A stretch of DNA of 64,000 bases from Niebla homalea (GCA_019925105.1 JAHGAU010000013.1:1054001-1118000), one strand, 5' to 3'; positions 23,775 through 37,881 are shown, numbered from the stretch's first letter. The notes: generated by a model not told the origin, from the letters alone. Numbers and translations are program-made.

Positions 23775-24559
23775 GCTTCAACAAGCGCACTTGGGCGCGT
23801 TGAACGGGTTCAGCTCAGTGCTCTTTCGCCCACTGCTGGTGCAATATTTGTATTTGCTTCTCAACCTTCGTAAGCCGACTCGCCGCTTCGATGTTGGATA
23901 TCCCGAATGAAAGTAGGCAACAGCTCATCAGCTGTGGTAGGAATCACCGAGCAAACCTGGATCGACAGCTGCTGGAGGCGAAGGCACCGCAAGGAAGGAT
24001 CTGAGCTAGAGGTGATATTACGGTGGATAAAATGTAAGAGATAGAGCTTGCTGGATGTCAAGTGAGCTGTTAAAATGCATTTGAAGATGGTGACTTTGAT
24101 ATCTCGGGCAGCCTAGCCCAGAGAGGATAAGCTCGTTTGATTGGCCGAGGTGGTTTCGGCTGACTGTGGCTGAAACTCTCGTCAGATCAATATCAAAAAT
24201 CGACGCGAGACAGCCATCACTTCGTTTGATAGGGCCATGTAGAAGGAGTAGGTACAGGGAGAAGAAGGAACCATGGCGCATTGGCAAAATCAGGTTCACA
24301 TCTCTCATGTTCCATGTACATGAAGACATTCATGCATATCCATATCTAGAAAGAGCATAGGATCATGCACATCGTACATCACATGGACCGAGCTATTTTG
24401 CGGTCTCTGAGGGACACAGTGAAAGCACTGTGATCGAACAGAGAAGGTGATGATGAGGGCTAGTCAGGCAGCAGAAAGGCGTTGGGTTGCATAGTCAGCC
24501 GTGCAACTTGCACATAAGGGCTTGAGAAAGACTTACCTTTCAAATGACAAGTTATCAGC
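23775..24559. promoter_or_regulatory. Upstream region of NPC1
   Basis: About 785 bases of intergenic sequence between two minus-strand genes. No additional gene is supported; small open frames here have no motif. Confidence 0.45.
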
Positions 24560-25825
24560 TCAGTCAGAGTCGTAGTCGACAAGGGGCAGTGTACTAGCCA
24601 CTGGCGGAGGTAGTTCCAGCGCTCGAAGATGGAAATCAGCTTCTCCACCTGCTAATGAAGCAGCATCTGGAGATTTCGGTCGTTTGCGCTTGATCGAGGG
24701 CGTAGCCGTAGTCTCTGACTTCGATGAATAGAGAAAAGGATCCATAGCCGCTCGTGTATTGCTGCCCAGGCTCTTTCGCAGGCTGTTCCTCGGCTGGTCT
24801 CTGGTTGAGGCCTTCTTCTTGTCGCTTGTGCTGCCGCCCTTCTTGTCATCAGCTACCTTTCCATTCTCCTTCTTCGTTGACTCGAAAATCCCCCTCGCCC
24901 TCACCCTCCTTTCCACATCCACCTCCCCTCCCAACCCGCCAAACTCCACTAACCCAGCCCTGGTCCCATCTTCCTCACTCTCCGCGACCAAATCGCCTCC
25001 AAACCCTATGCGTTCCTTGACTTCCTCCGCCTTCGCCGCATCCTTCTCCCTCCCCTTCCTCCCCACGCGAAATTCCCTCCTCAACCGCCTATTCATCTCC
25101 CCGGGATCATCCCACACCCCCGTAGCCGCATACAACTCCTCCACCCTCCCGCGCTCCCTCTGCACCAGCACCTCATCGTCCCTCCGTTCCTCCACCCTCG
25201 CAAAGGGATCATTCGCCAACCGCTGCTTCTCCTCCTCCGTCTTCAACCCGGCCACCACCACTTCCCCTTCCCTCTTCCCATCTAGCTCCTCCCCGGTCTC
25301 CCGCTTCCGCGCGCCCGAATGGACGACATAAGCGGTGTTGGCAGGATCCGTCCGGATCTCGATCCGACCCGAACATGCCGTGTGGGTGAAGGTGAAGGCG
25401 AGGATTGGTGTGGAGTGGTAGGCGCCCACGCGGCGTTTCTCGGCGTTGAAGCGGACGCCCTGGCCGATGATCGTGGGGCGGGGGCAGTGGGTGCACCAGA
25501 TGGGGAAGGGGAGTTCGAAGCGGACGGTGAGGATGCCTTGGTTTCTGTAGAGGGCGGGAGCGAAGGGGCGGACTGTGTCAGTGTTTACACAGAAGGGGGT
25601 AGGGGGCGGGGCGGTGGGGTGAAAAGGTAGGGACAAGCTTTGGGTCACAGGTCTGGGAAAGGGGGGGACGGGAGAGGCTGAGGGATCTTTCAGGTAGATG
25701 CAGGGAAGGACGGACATCTTGCGGGCTCGATTGCCGAGGGCATGGCCTTTGCCAGAGGCTTGATTGAAGGAGAGGACGCCCTCCTGGTCCGGAGGGACGT
25801 AACGTCCCATGTTGAAGCCTTGCAT
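24560..25825 (-). CDS. CWC16/CCDC130-type splicing factor
   Basis: Member of the CWC16 (Yju2/CCDC130) family of spliceosome-associated proteins. The start at 25825 gives the family opening MGRYVPPDQEG within the first 20 residues. Downstream landmarks are GNRARK, QGILTVRFELPFPIWC, HC as part of a CxxC pair, GVRFNAEKRRVGAY and RTDPANTAYVV, as in CCDC130. A second half-site for zinc is weak. Between GNRARK and the next conserved block lies 171 nt of open, GC-rich sequence absent from relatives; removing 25715-25545 restores the alignment in frame (364 residues) but needs a weak GTCCGT donor. The C-terminus is basic and Ser-rich, ending LVDYDSD. It probably acts at a late stage of pre-mRNA splicing. 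Confidence 0.88.
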   Translation of the reverse strand: MQGFNMGRYVPPDQEGVLSFNQASGKGHALGNRARKMSVLPCIYLKDPSASPVPPFPRPVTQSLSLPFHPTAPPPTPFCVNTDTVRPFAPALYRNQGILTVRFELPFPIWCTHCPRPTIIGQGVRFNAEKRRVGAYHSTPILAFTFTHTACSGRIEIRTDPANTAYVVHSGARKRETGEELDGKREGEVVVAGLKTEEEKQRLANDPFARVEERRDDEVLVQRERGRVEELYAATGVWDDPGEMNRRLRREFRVGRKGREKDAAKAEEVKERIGFGGDLVAESEEDGTRAGLVEFGGLGGEVDVERRVRARGIFESTKKENGKVADDKKGGSTSDKKKASTRDQPRNSLRKSLGSNTRAAMDPFLYSSKSETTATPSIKRKRPKSPDAASLAGGEADFHLRALELPPPVASTLPLVDYDSD

Positions 25826-26304
25826 GATGGCTGTCGGATTAAGCGTTTCACGAACGGGTGACTTATCTTTGAAGGTTTGATGAGATAATGGCAAGCACTC
25901 GAGAGTTACACAAGCAGGGGAAAATTGAGACAATTCGGGAAATGGTTTGGCCGTGATGATTTCTACTGTCAAGCTTGTGTGGAATCTGTCCAAGATGCTG
26001 ATGTTTTGGGTTTTATGGTTTTTTATTTTCATTAATTCTGAGCAACGCATACTAAACGCCTCATAGCAAACAAGAAAAGCAAAGAACAAATGATTGTATC
26101 ATCCTCGCACTGCACACGATTAGCACTGTTGTGCAGAGCAATCCTCCCTAAGCTCAGCACTTGTATTGTCACTCCTTGCTCCGTGTCAATCATTGGTGTA
26201 GTAAGGGATGTCGAAGCCTGGCAAATGCATCTTAGCCTCCTAGCAGATACTGTCAGTGGAAAGTTCATGCTTACACCAGCTTGATCTGATGATACCTGAG
26301 GAGT
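25826..26304. promoter_or_regulatory. Upstream region of the CWC16 gene
   Basis: About 480 bases between two minus-strand genes; promoter and UTR sequence with no other feature seen. Confidence 0.45.
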
Positions 26305-28427
26305 TCAATTTTCCGCGGTTGATATCAACTCTTCAGCGGCTTCAGCATCTCGAACAGGTCTTCGGTCCAGACCGTGGGTTGCCGCCAAAAGGCACTTCGA
26401 ACCCTTGGGGCAATCTGCCCCCAAATGACAGACGTGCCCGAAGATACAACCTGCGTCGCTGCAGTTCTTCCTCGCTTTGCAAGGCAAGCGCTGAAAGAGA
26501 TGTCTGAGGGCTAGCTCCTCGTCATTGCTGAGCTTCAACCCTGACGTGTGCCGATACTGACAATGCGCATCAAGGCACCTGAGTAGAGCGCCGAGTTAGT
26601 CTTGCTTCTACCCCAAAATGGCTCGGGGATGGACTTACCTTCCTCGTACATCGGAATGGCAGAAATGTTGCTCGTCATTCATGCGTGATATCCTGACCAT
26701 CGACAGCGCGGGGGGCTTTCTCAGCGGTGCATCAAGCCGTAAGCCCTCTGCATTATGCAAAAGATCTTTTGTATGTCTCATGGGTGAAGTGTTGTTGGAT
26801 GTACCTAAGATTGGCCCGTTCAGACGAGGGTTCTGCCACAGATTGGCACGGCCGTTCTTTTTTCTCGAAACTTCTTGCCAATCATGCAATCTAGTCCCAT
26901 TCATTAGGGTCTTTTTCTCTTCTTTGCTTTGCCATTTAGCCCGCACATGAGGCATATTCGCATTGGATACATAGCTGCGGCTGTCAAAAGACGGTCTTGA
27001 TATGTTGGAATTATGTTCGGAGGAAGCATCACCTCCATAGGAGTCGTTGGGATGATGGTCAGTAGAAGAGCTTAGACGTGAGACAGTCCCCGGTGAAGGA
27101 TTCTCGGAAGTAGCATCAATGGCTTGCTCAAGGTCGATATTGCCGTCGATGATGGATCTGAGGTTGGCATTCTCCAGTCGCAAATCGATGATGGATCTGA
27201 GGTTCGCATTCTTCAGTCGCAAGTCACGGTTTTCCGTCATCAATCGCTTCTTATCCCCGTGTAACTTAAAATTCTCTTGGTAAAGAGCCTGTGAAGCAAG
27301 GGAGCGTCAGCCAAGATATACCGTAAGCAGCAGGCAATAACAGTACTCACGATGAACTCGTTCTCTCTCTCAGTGTCATGCTGACGGAAACGCCTTAACG
27401 ACGCAGCGAGGTTGGCCTTCTCGGGTAAAGGCTGAGGCTGAGGCCGAGGCCGAGGCCGCTTGATGGAGGTGCCGGAAGGAGGCTTATGGGTTGTAGTCTT
27501 CGTGTCATATGTGTCAAGCTTTGTCGGTGGCTCGACTGTTGGCGCGGTCGTATCATCATGGCCATCATCCTCACTCGAAGGATTTCTCTGTCCACTGCTG
27601 GGAGTGTAGAACTTGTTGTTCGCAGGGTTGTAGTCCTGATCGTCCTTGTCATTTTCAGCTTCGTCCTCATCATCTTCAGCTTCGTCTTCGTCTTCGTCAT
27701 CTTCAGCTTCGTCCTCGTCGTCTTCAGCTTCGTCCTCATCGTCTTCGACTTCGTCAAAGGCTTTTGATCGAGGGGGAGAAATTGTAGGCCGTTCTATAGT
27801 TGCATCATCGATAGCAGAGGGTACCTCTGGAGTCTGTTCAGGTGCAGGTCCATCGTTGTTATCATGCTTCTTTTGGGTGTCTGAATCGAGAGAGTCAGTA
27901 TTGGAGCTAGATTGGCCACGGCCGACAACGGCTTCATCAAATGTGTCATGGTGATCAGACTCTGGGTCGGAGCTGTCAGATGCCGTGTCAATCAGCCGGT
28001 CGTTTTGGCTATAGGCAGATGGACGGGCATCAGATGGGCGGGTAGTAGCTTCTGTGACGATCTCTACAGACGAAGATGAAGCTGGTGAGTCCGGAGCAAG
28101 ATCTTCACGCGCATCTTCGACGGTGGGGGTTTGTGTCACCGGAGTCACAGCGATCTCATTTCGGTGCCCAAAGCGTTTGATGTACCTGGGTGGATCTGGC
28201 GAGGAGAAGTCCGTCATTGTAGCTGCAGGTACTCGATTGTCAACAGTGGGTGTAGATGGCTGCTGTGATAGTGAGATGTTCTTGTCTGGAGCTGTCTTCA
28301 AGGAAGTCTCGTTGTTTTTGTTGTTGTCCGGTTCAAAAAGGTTTTGAGGTGCAGGTGAGGGAGCAGACCTATCAGTGTTGTACAGCATAACACTAATGCG
28401 GCCAAATTCTTGCTCTAAATCATCCAT
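26305..28427 (-). CDS. CCCH-type zinc-finger protein with acidic and coiled regions
   Basis: A 666-residue protein from exons 28427-27351, 27288-26639 and 26578-26305; introns are 62 and 60 nt with GTGAGT and GTAAGT donors. The N-terminal half is disordered and Ser/Pro-rich, with a strongly acidic Asp/Glu repeat. A predicted coil follows (ENEFIALYQENFKL, then a 13-residue unit LRLENANLRSIID present twice). The C-terminus carries CCCH-like clusters: Cys609, Cys615, Cys620, His624 and Cys626, Cys632, Cys638, His644, preceded by a CxxxHC/H group near 577-586. Such proteins in fungi are presumed RNA- or DNA-binding. No orthologue with known function is recognised. Confidence 0.82.
27130..27225. 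repeat. 39-bp tandem duplication inside the coiled region
   Basis: Two diverged copies of a 39-bp unit (GATGATGGATCTGAGGTT core) encode a duplicated 13-residue coil segment in the CCCH protein. Confidence 0.85.
27650..27765. repeat. Acidic-codon repeat tract
   Basis: An imperfect array of 15-18 bp units (TTCAGCTTCGTC...) encodes alternating Glu-Asp-Asp and Glu-Ala motifs in the CCCH protein. Probably prone to length change. Confidence 0.85.
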
Positions 28428-29142
28428 GGTGTTTCAGAGCTGCAGGTGCCAGCCTGTCTTTGACACTAGCTGACGTGTCTTTGATGTATGTGACAAGATG
28501 GCGGGAATTCTCGCTTTGGTGCAGTGAAATGGCGACTTCTCATTTCTCAAGTTTTACAACTGAGTCACACAAGATGGTGAATCTGTCGCCATAACAATCA
28601 TTGTTGTTTACCATTGTGTCATCAGCAAGTGATGATGCACGTGAAGCTCGCCAGTGTGTCATCCACCACGCCTGCCCGGCATTCCATTACATTCCAATAG
28701 CCTTTCACATGTTAGGCAAATAGGCAATACCGTTTCAGGGGCGAATATAACGTCGTGCAAGATTGCGGGGAAAGTGGGAGGCTCGTGCACCTGCCATTTG
28801 CAATGTTTATTATTGATTATTTGACCAATTGACCTTGTGTGAATCCACCGAACGGTAGAACTACGGAATAAACGGGCCAATCACATCCGATTGATGAATG
28901 ACGACTTTGACTTCAGAAAATCATTACACATTCCAGTTCTTTATCTCTCCCCTTCGGTCCAACACCAACAGCAGCATCCAGCTGACTGTTCCAATCCCAC
29001 TTTGATGGCGGTGGTATTCCTCGTATTTGCCACAGTCAACGACCCCCATTGACGCCGTCTCACAGCAGCAACGGTGGCATCTTCCTGGACTTCATGCGGA
29101 CCTGCAGTGTCTTCTCGCTCGAAAAGCAAAGCGGACCCTGCA
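28428..29142. promoter_or_regulatory. Upstream region of the CCCH gene
   Basis: About 715 bases between two minus-strand genes. No supported gene; short open frames are low quality. Confidence 0.45.
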
Positions 29143-32100
29143 TCATTCCCTACGCATCGTACCGCTCACAGCAGCATGCCCCTTTCTAGCTGCACCGATG
29201 TGCAGTGGCAATAACGCCTTGACCGCCTGGGCCGGATTTCTGACCCGCGCCAAGACGGACAATTTGTGATACATCTCTAATATCTCGCGCATTATCGCAT
29301 TGCTCTGCTTCTCCTCGTGGTGCACAAGCATGACGGCCAAGGCGTCAAGGCCATCCTTATCGTCCTTGTCATGTCTTTTGACGAGATATCCGCTGGCCTG
29401 AGGTTTGCAGAATTCGGTCGTACGGAAAGGGTCATCGATGGAGTACTTGGGCTGGAATATCCAAGTTTCGTCGCGGACATCGATTAGACGGGTGTCGGGA
29501 TCCTGAGAGAAACCTGTGCCAGAAGGCGTGGGAGTAGGTAACGACGCCTCAGGAGAGTGACCTGTGGCAGAAGGAGTCTGCACAGGGGTGGCAAGATAGT
29601 CAACTGCCTCATTCAGTCCGGATGTTCTATCCACCATCATGGAAGTCTGCAGATCAGGATTGTCATCGACGCCAAGGATAATGTATTCGCGAATCGGGCT
29701 CTTACGACTCGATAAGACGAATTGCCAAGCCCTGAGCTCTTGCTTTAAGAGCTGACCTGCTTTCGCAACGAAGACCCGCCAGGTCCGTGATTGAGGCTGC
29801 AGCATGTCCAGGGTAGTCTCCAGTATCTCGTTTGCTAGGCGTTTGAATGGCTCCCATGGATCCTCAGTGTTCACACCGTTGCAGTATGCTGCACTCCACT
29901 GCAGGATCCCAAGATTGTCCGTCCAGGAGGCTGTAATCCATTCATCCTCGGGATTAAAGACATACGCGACGTGGATGCGATTGTCGTCATACAGAGTCGC
30001 GGCTGCCGGATCCGTAGCTAGCTTGAAGTCGATCCTATCAGGCAACGATTTCGACAAAGAAACCGCAGGAGCACAAATGCAAGGAGGCCTGGAGCTTTCA
30101 CGTTTGATAGGACTACACTTGTTATAAATCTCAAAAGCCAGCGACTTGTAGATGTCAAATGTAGGGACCACTAGCTGATGAGATGAGAAGACAAGCTTTT
30201 GGGGTAGAATTTGGATCACCAAGTTCGAGGTATTGTGGACTCCAGATTTCCGACGACCGTCCGTGTAGGCATTGAGTAGCTCAAGAGCCTGCGCACAAAT
30301 CTCTGGTAGCATCCTGGAACCATCGTCCAATATGTGTGCCACTAGTGTCTGCTCGGAGCTTCTCACCTGTGACAAAATTGAACCAATACGACTATAGCCG
30401 CCATTTTGGGCAGGGTCATATTCACCATCCTCATAATTCAGTACCTCAAGGGTACCAAGATTGCATGCTTGGTAAGCGTCACTCATCATCTCCAAGAAGT
30501 TTCTGATCGGCTTCCAGAGGTGTTTAGAAGTACTCAAGTTCGGAGCAATGCAGACTCCAACTACGTCCTTGCTTCCAGATGCAGGTTGTAGGCCGAACTC
30601 TTCCCAGAATGACAGCGCTGATGGCAGAACGTCCATGCTTGTGTCGATGCGTCTGATGAGGGTATAGGGATGGTCCATTGATTGTATTGACAGCGGACCG
30701 TTTTGCATTCGGCCCTTGTTTCCGGGCATGGCTTCGGGATGAGCAAACTCCTTTAGAGTACGAATCCTGCTGTGAGGCAGAGCGTCAAGCATGAACTCCT
30801 GTATTATTTCCAGGAAATGGGAGGTCGTATCGTAATAAAGGAATGGATTGTGGGCTGACAATTGTGGATCGTCGCAAAAGGGCTGCCTTTCACTTGCATA
30901 GTCTATCACGAGTTGTGCAACTTGTATGAGGAGCCTTTCATCGGAGACCGACCACCTGCTGTAGTCTTCACTTCTCGAGAACGCCACGCTTGGCCTTTCG
31001 GAGTCTGTGTCAGCGACCAAGTACTGTACAGGAGGCAAGACGCAGCTGTCGAAAACCTGTTCGGGGGCGCCCTTTGCTTCAAATGGGGATCCCTCGTCTT
31101 TGACGTTGATCGTGGGCTGAGAAACCCGGATCAGGTGGTCATCGTCCACCTCCATAGGATCGCCTCGTGAGGAGGTCTCAGGTGTGTCAATAGAGCCTAT
31201 TTACTTATCAATGTACGACATCAGAAGGGTTGCGGCGAGCAGACCTTGTTCTAAGCTTTCTTCAGTATCAGAAGCACTGCCGTCCAACAAGCCCAACTGA
31301 GGTATCCCAGCTGATTTTTGATTTGCTTCTTGCACCGTAATCTCCTTGGAGAGCATTCGCTCCAATGGGAAGGCGAAGCGTCCTTTCGAGGAATACTTTG
31401 TGTCAATGTCCTCGTTATACACCTCGAGCCTCCGGACTGGGCCTGCGTTATTGCTCATGTCAATTGACGTAGCTAAGGGATCGTCCTGGTTTACTTCATC
31501 GTTGTGTTGCATCGCAGTAGCAGCCAAATTTGGTTCAGTTTCAGAATATAAGGGCGGGGAGAAATGGGGTTTTGCGGTATTGGTGGATTCTCGTACATAA
31601 CAGGATGCCAATTGTGTTTGTTCTACAGCCTTTCGACCAGTATCATCCGGACTTTGCATCGCATTGAAGCTTTTGAAAGATGAATCTTTCGCCTCAGGGG
31701 TTGCATCCAGATGCGATGCGCTGTCATCTTGCGCGAGCGAACCTCGATTGATCGCTTCTTCATTTTGTCCGGGACTAGGCTCATCAAAGAAGTCGAAATC
31801 TGCCTCTGTGAGATCAATGTCATGATCTCCGAATAGATCATCCTGCTCCTGGTTGAAGTTATAAGGGGTGTTGGTGAAGCTCCCTTCAATTCCACCTATC
31901 TCACTTGAATCGTGAGTTCCTGCTTGCTTAGGCGTGTCGTGGTTTTGCGAAGGCGGACCATCGGGTGGAGTAGGGTACACACCGCTCACATCCTGAATAT
32001 CGCCACGATGATCCAAAGGTGACAGCATTTGCAGTGTTTCTTGCTGCTCTTTGGCCTGCTTACGTTTCGCTTCTTGAGCCTCTTGTTCGATCCGTTGCTT

Positions 32101-33331
32101 CTCCTCTTCAATCGCCTTGGCCCGCTCGAACCTTTGGTCGTACCATTCCTTTGCTCTCTGTATGGGGTCACTGGTGGGGTCGACGGCATCACTATTCTCA
32201 TGAAAAGGGTTTGCAAGTACTTGTGGAGGTGTACAGATGCAGTATTGTGCAGGCCAGAGGGTGAATGTAATTTCAACGCCGTGCTCGTTCTCTCCGGTAC
32301 CATCAAGTCCTACTCGAATCCACGTTGCAGATCCAGCTGTGGATAGACCTATATCTTCAAGCTCACCCTTGACTGAGTTCTGTATCTCACGCATTTGGGA
32401 GCGTCGTTTGTGGGAATTCACACGAGGCTCTATTCCAAGAAATGTTCCGTGAGCTGCAGATGGCAAGATAAGCAATTCATCACCAATCTGAAGGCTGTGA
32501 TCCATCTCGTATACTTGAGATACTCTATACAGCTTGGCGATCTTGTTCGGGACTACCTGAACGAGTAAAGTGCCACTAGGGTGCCAGCGGGTTTTGAAAA
32601 TAGCTAGCTGTGTATCAGGAATACTATCAACGGTGTCCAGACCAAGAGACAGTTCGCGGATACAAGCAGTCGCGCCATACAGTAGCCATCCGGAAGTGGA
32701 TGTCAAGGACAAGGCTAATGAGTGGCTGATGGCTTGGGTAAAGCGACGATAGATGACGTCTTTAGGGTATGAGGTCGAGGACGAGGTCTCGTCAATAGCT
32801 GGTAGAGATGCGTTTGCATTAAAAGCATCCGAGTTGCTGGAAACCAAGCCGGGAATGCCACTGGGACGTCTGGATCCCAAAGACGAGCCATCCAGATGCC
32901 AGGTGCTGAGGACACCACTGGAAGCCGCTGTGGCTCACATGAGCTGGCGCTGGTGGTACAAATCATCAGGCGACTCACCTTCTAGCTGGAGGTCCTCTAT
33001 CAGTGGGATCAGTGACTTGCGTTTGGTTTCAGAAAGGGTGAAAGCCCAGATAGCTATCTCATCAATGTCCAGAATTGCATAGAGCCCATCTCGACACAGT
33101 TGATGCTCAATATCAGCGAGCGTCAAGAGCACTAAGCGGGTCGCTTCTATGTCCTCGTCGTTATGCTCGGCGTAGCGATTTTCGTGCAGAAGCCGTAACA
33201 ATGTCCAAGATACTTCAGACACCCCTGTCTACAGTCAAATCAGCCTCCACTCTGTGTGCTATATATATCTATGGACACTTTGGACTTACTAGCTCAAAGC
33301 AATTGGTGGATAAATCTTCGGGAAACTCCAT
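29143..33331 (-). CDS. MED13: Mediator subunit 13 (kinase module)
   Basis: Large subunit linking the CDK8 kinase module to core Mediator, regulating RNA polymerase II transcription in the nucleus. Exons run 33331-33290 (MEFPEDLSTNCFEL), 33228-32979, 32927 to about 31204, and a final block to 29143, giving roughly 1,330 residues. The first introns are 61 and 51 nt and keep phase. Family hallmarks include GVYPTPPDGPP (near 31970) and EADFDFFDEPSPG (near 31780), plus a C-terminal MID/PIWI-like region. The junction near 31160-31250 is unresolved: the obvious GTAAAT donor at 31204 finds no acceptor in phase with the downstream frame, leaving a one-base discrepancy. Symbol assigned by family. Confidence 0.9.
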
Positions 33332-33884
33332 TCCCAACGCTGAGCATCAGCGACAGTCCCAATTTCAGAAGCCGAGGATGTCCGCCAGCAGCATTTTGGA
33401 AGGTCTAGCCTGGATCGGAGGAGCATACTGGGCATAGGATGCCACGATAAAATCCACAACCAGCAAGGACGGGTGTGACAGTAGCTTGAACTGCTGACTT
33501 CTGGAGGAATACTGTAATAAATTCGGATGGTGAGAATGAGCAATTGATGAGAGCAATCAGCCCTCCAGATATGGCTTCTCATTCGTCTGCATCAATCGCA
33601 TGAACCTTGCCATTTTGGTCATTTTAGGCCCAAACCTTGTCGCCCTGCATACCCCCACGGCCCCTAGCACTCATCCGTAGCATCCGCCATTCCGCCCTGA
33701 GCTTTTGTGCTTTTGACTTTTGGTAGTTTTGTGAATTGTGACAAACGGTTGTGGCGTTAAGTGGGATGGCCGCTACCAATTGCCGGTTTTTGATCTTTTG
33801 ACGATACACAAATCTTCGACTTCCTTATTAGTTCTTGACAAGTAGAGAGTCAAGCTTTTACTGTCATCTCCTTCTAAAAATGAG
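33332..33884. promoter_or_regulatory. Divergent promoter of MED13 and ENP2
   Basis: About 550 bases shared by two divergent nuclear-function genes. No TATA box is obvious; nothing else is seen. Confidence 0.5.
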
Positions 33885-36191
33885 ATGAAGGTCAGCAATC
33901 ATTCTGCTGTACCAGTCTATACCATCTCAGGTTCATCCACTGCACGTCCACTGCCAGAATGGCTTGCGCGCAAACGAAAACGAAGCCTCAAAAACGACCC
34001 AGAATATGCGAGTCGCATCGAGCTCTTGCAGGACTTCGAGTTCGAAGAGGCCAGCCAGTGCATCAGAGTCAGCGATGACGGACAATGGGTTATGAGCACT
34101 GGTATGAAAAGATCAATCCGCCTACATTCAGCAACCATGCGCTGAGAAGCTGAGAATTTGGCCACAGGCACTTATAAACCTCAGATCCATACCCATCACC
34201 TACCACAACTTTCACTATCATTTGCTCGACATACCACTGCCTTGAACACGAAATTCCTCCTCCTCTCCTCTGACTATTCGAAATCTCTGCACCTACAATC
34301 GGACCGATCGCTCGAATTCCATACTCCTTTGGGCTGCCACTATGCCTGTCGTATACCAAGATACGGCAGGGATATCAAGTATAACAGGTTTACGGCTGAT
34401 GCCTTGGTACCCGCGGTAGGCACCAATGAAAATGGATGTGGTGAAGTCTTCCGGCTCAACTTGGAGTCAGGCCAATTTCTACGGGCCTTTGAAGTGGACG
34501 TTGGAGAAGGAGCAGTCTCAAACGGTGCTGGAGCACTGCAAGGCCAAGTTGGCGCAGGTGCTGTGAATGTTGCAGCGATAGCAGAAGAAAGCCATAACCT
34601 GCTGGCTTTTGGCACATCGCTCGGTACGGTGGAGTTTTGGGACTCAAGGTCAAGACACCGGGTTGGAATATTAAACAACCCCTCACGCAGGGATATGGTC
34701 GATGGCGAACAAGCAATCACGGCTCTCGAGTTTGATCATTCGGGGCTTGGTCTGGCGACCGGTTCTTCAACGGGTCTGATACATCTCTACGATCTCAGAT
34801 CTCCCAACCCAACCCTCAAGAAAGATCAGGGATATGGATATCCCGTGCAAGACATCATTTATCTTTCTCCATCCGCCTCTAGCCATTCGCAAGTCTTGGA
34901 GCCGAAAATATTGTCATCGGACAAGCGAATCATCAAACTCTGGGACCCTCAAGACGGCTCCCCTTGGACTTCTGTGGAGCCTGCAGTCGACATCAACTCG
35001 GTTGCCTGGTGCAAGGACTCTGGTATGCTGCTTACCGCCAATGAAGGCCGGCAACAGCACTCGTTTTTCATTCCTCAGCTAGGACCGGCGCCGAAATGGT
35101 GCTCCTTCCTCGATAATCTGGTTGAAGAGATGGCCGAAGATCCCAATGACCCTAACGCTTTCCAGTCTAAGAAAGTCGGCGAAATCTACGACAACTACAA
35201 GTTCCTCACCATGCAGCAGTTGGAAGCCTTGAATCTGTCGCACCTGGTCGGAACTACGAGCCTACTCAGACCCTACATGCATGGCTACTTCGTGGCTCAG
35301 CGGCTCTACGAAGAAGCCAAAATGATAGCCGATCCATTTGTGTGGGAGGAGCAGCACAATAAGCGCGTCAAGGAGAAGATAGAAGCGGAGCGGGCAAGCA
35401 GGATTCGAGGCAACAAGAAGGTCACAGCCAAGGTGAACAAGCGACTCGCAGAGAAGATGATGGAGCGACAAGAGCGCGAGGAGCGAAGACGAGCGCGGAA
35501 GGTGCTCCATGACGGTGGCGATGAACCTGCCCAGCCAGATCCTATAGGACCTGAGATCGAAGCCGAAGCAGCTGAAGCAGCTGAAGACGAGCAGGTGGTA
35601 GACGAGAAGCCAGATGGCAACCTCCTGACCGACCCTCGATTCGCCAAACTCTTCCAGGATGAGGACTTCGCCATTGACGAACACTCCCACGAATTCAAAC
35701 AGCTCAATCCAAGCACCAAACCTGCCCCGCTAGAGCCTACGAATGGTAATGAGCGGAAATTGACCGCCGTGGAAGAAGAAGCTCTCGAAGATGCAGCCCA
35801 GTCCTCATCCTCGGATGGCTCTGCCGGATCTGATAGCGGTAGGGAAACCCGACCTCCACCCAAGTCCAGCCAGAGTGGCCGCATCTCCACCTCTGATTAC
35901 CGGAAGTCTGGTCATCGACCGCAGCAGCCAGTGCGTATGGAGGTGTCTTCGTCGAAGAAAGCTTCCAGAGTACGGGATCTACCCTTTGGTGAGAGGATTG
36001 CCAAAGGTGGTAATGGGGCCAAAAACCAAATCAGCGCTGTAGTGGGCGAGAAGCAGATCTCATTTGCACCTGAGAAGAGAAATAAGAAGAGGCAGGATGA
36101 TGAGACCATTAAAGACGAGGGGAGGAAAAGGGATCGGCAGAGAGACAAGGAAAGGAGAAGTGCCAGTGGCAATGTGTTTCGAGGGATTTGA
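33885..36191 (+). CDS. ENP2: Nucleolar WD40 protein Enp2/NOL10
   Basis: A 746-residue ribosome-biogenesis factor of the small-subunit processome. Exons are 33885-34101 and 34168-36191, with a 66-nt intron splitting a Gly codon (GTATGA donor, CACAG acceptor). The N-terminus VYTISGSSTARPLPEWLARKRKRSLK and the block ASQCIRVSDDGQWVMSTGTYKP are characteristic of this family. WD-type repeats follow, and then the signature region FLTMQQLEALNLSHLVGT. A basic coil follows, and then an acidic/Ser-rich and Lys-rich tail typical of nucleolar proteins. Length matches fungal orthologues. The symbol follows yeast. Confidence 0.94.
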
Positions 36192-36506
36192 TACATGTGA
36201 TCATTGTTGATATGTAGACTAGACTAGATACCCATTCGACAAGACGTTCTCAAAATCATAATTTAGGTACATAATCTTGAAGCCCTTCGAGAAAGTCTCA
36301 AGCTCCATCTGTATCCCAACAACCTTACTGGCCTCAAATGTTTCATTTCTGATTTCCAACTTACGCCCTGTGACACTGAAGGCTGAATTAGTCCAATCAG
36401 GCAACCAAAATCTCTCCCCCTCGTCCCCCTCTTCCATCCTACCTTTCCTACCTCTTGTACCACCCCTATCCCATTCCTCATCCCCCTCCCCACTCTTGAT
36501 ACCACA
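36192..36506. promoter_or_regulatory. Upstream region of ATG12
   Basis: About 315 bases between ENP2 and ATG12 on the same strand; C-rich close to the ATG12 start. No other feature. Confidence 0.5.

Positions 36507-37881
<1,375 letters not shown>

Noticed and set aside
27486..27954. Plus-strand Ser- and Val-rich frames
   Set aside because: Antisense reading of the acidic repeat in the CCCH protein.
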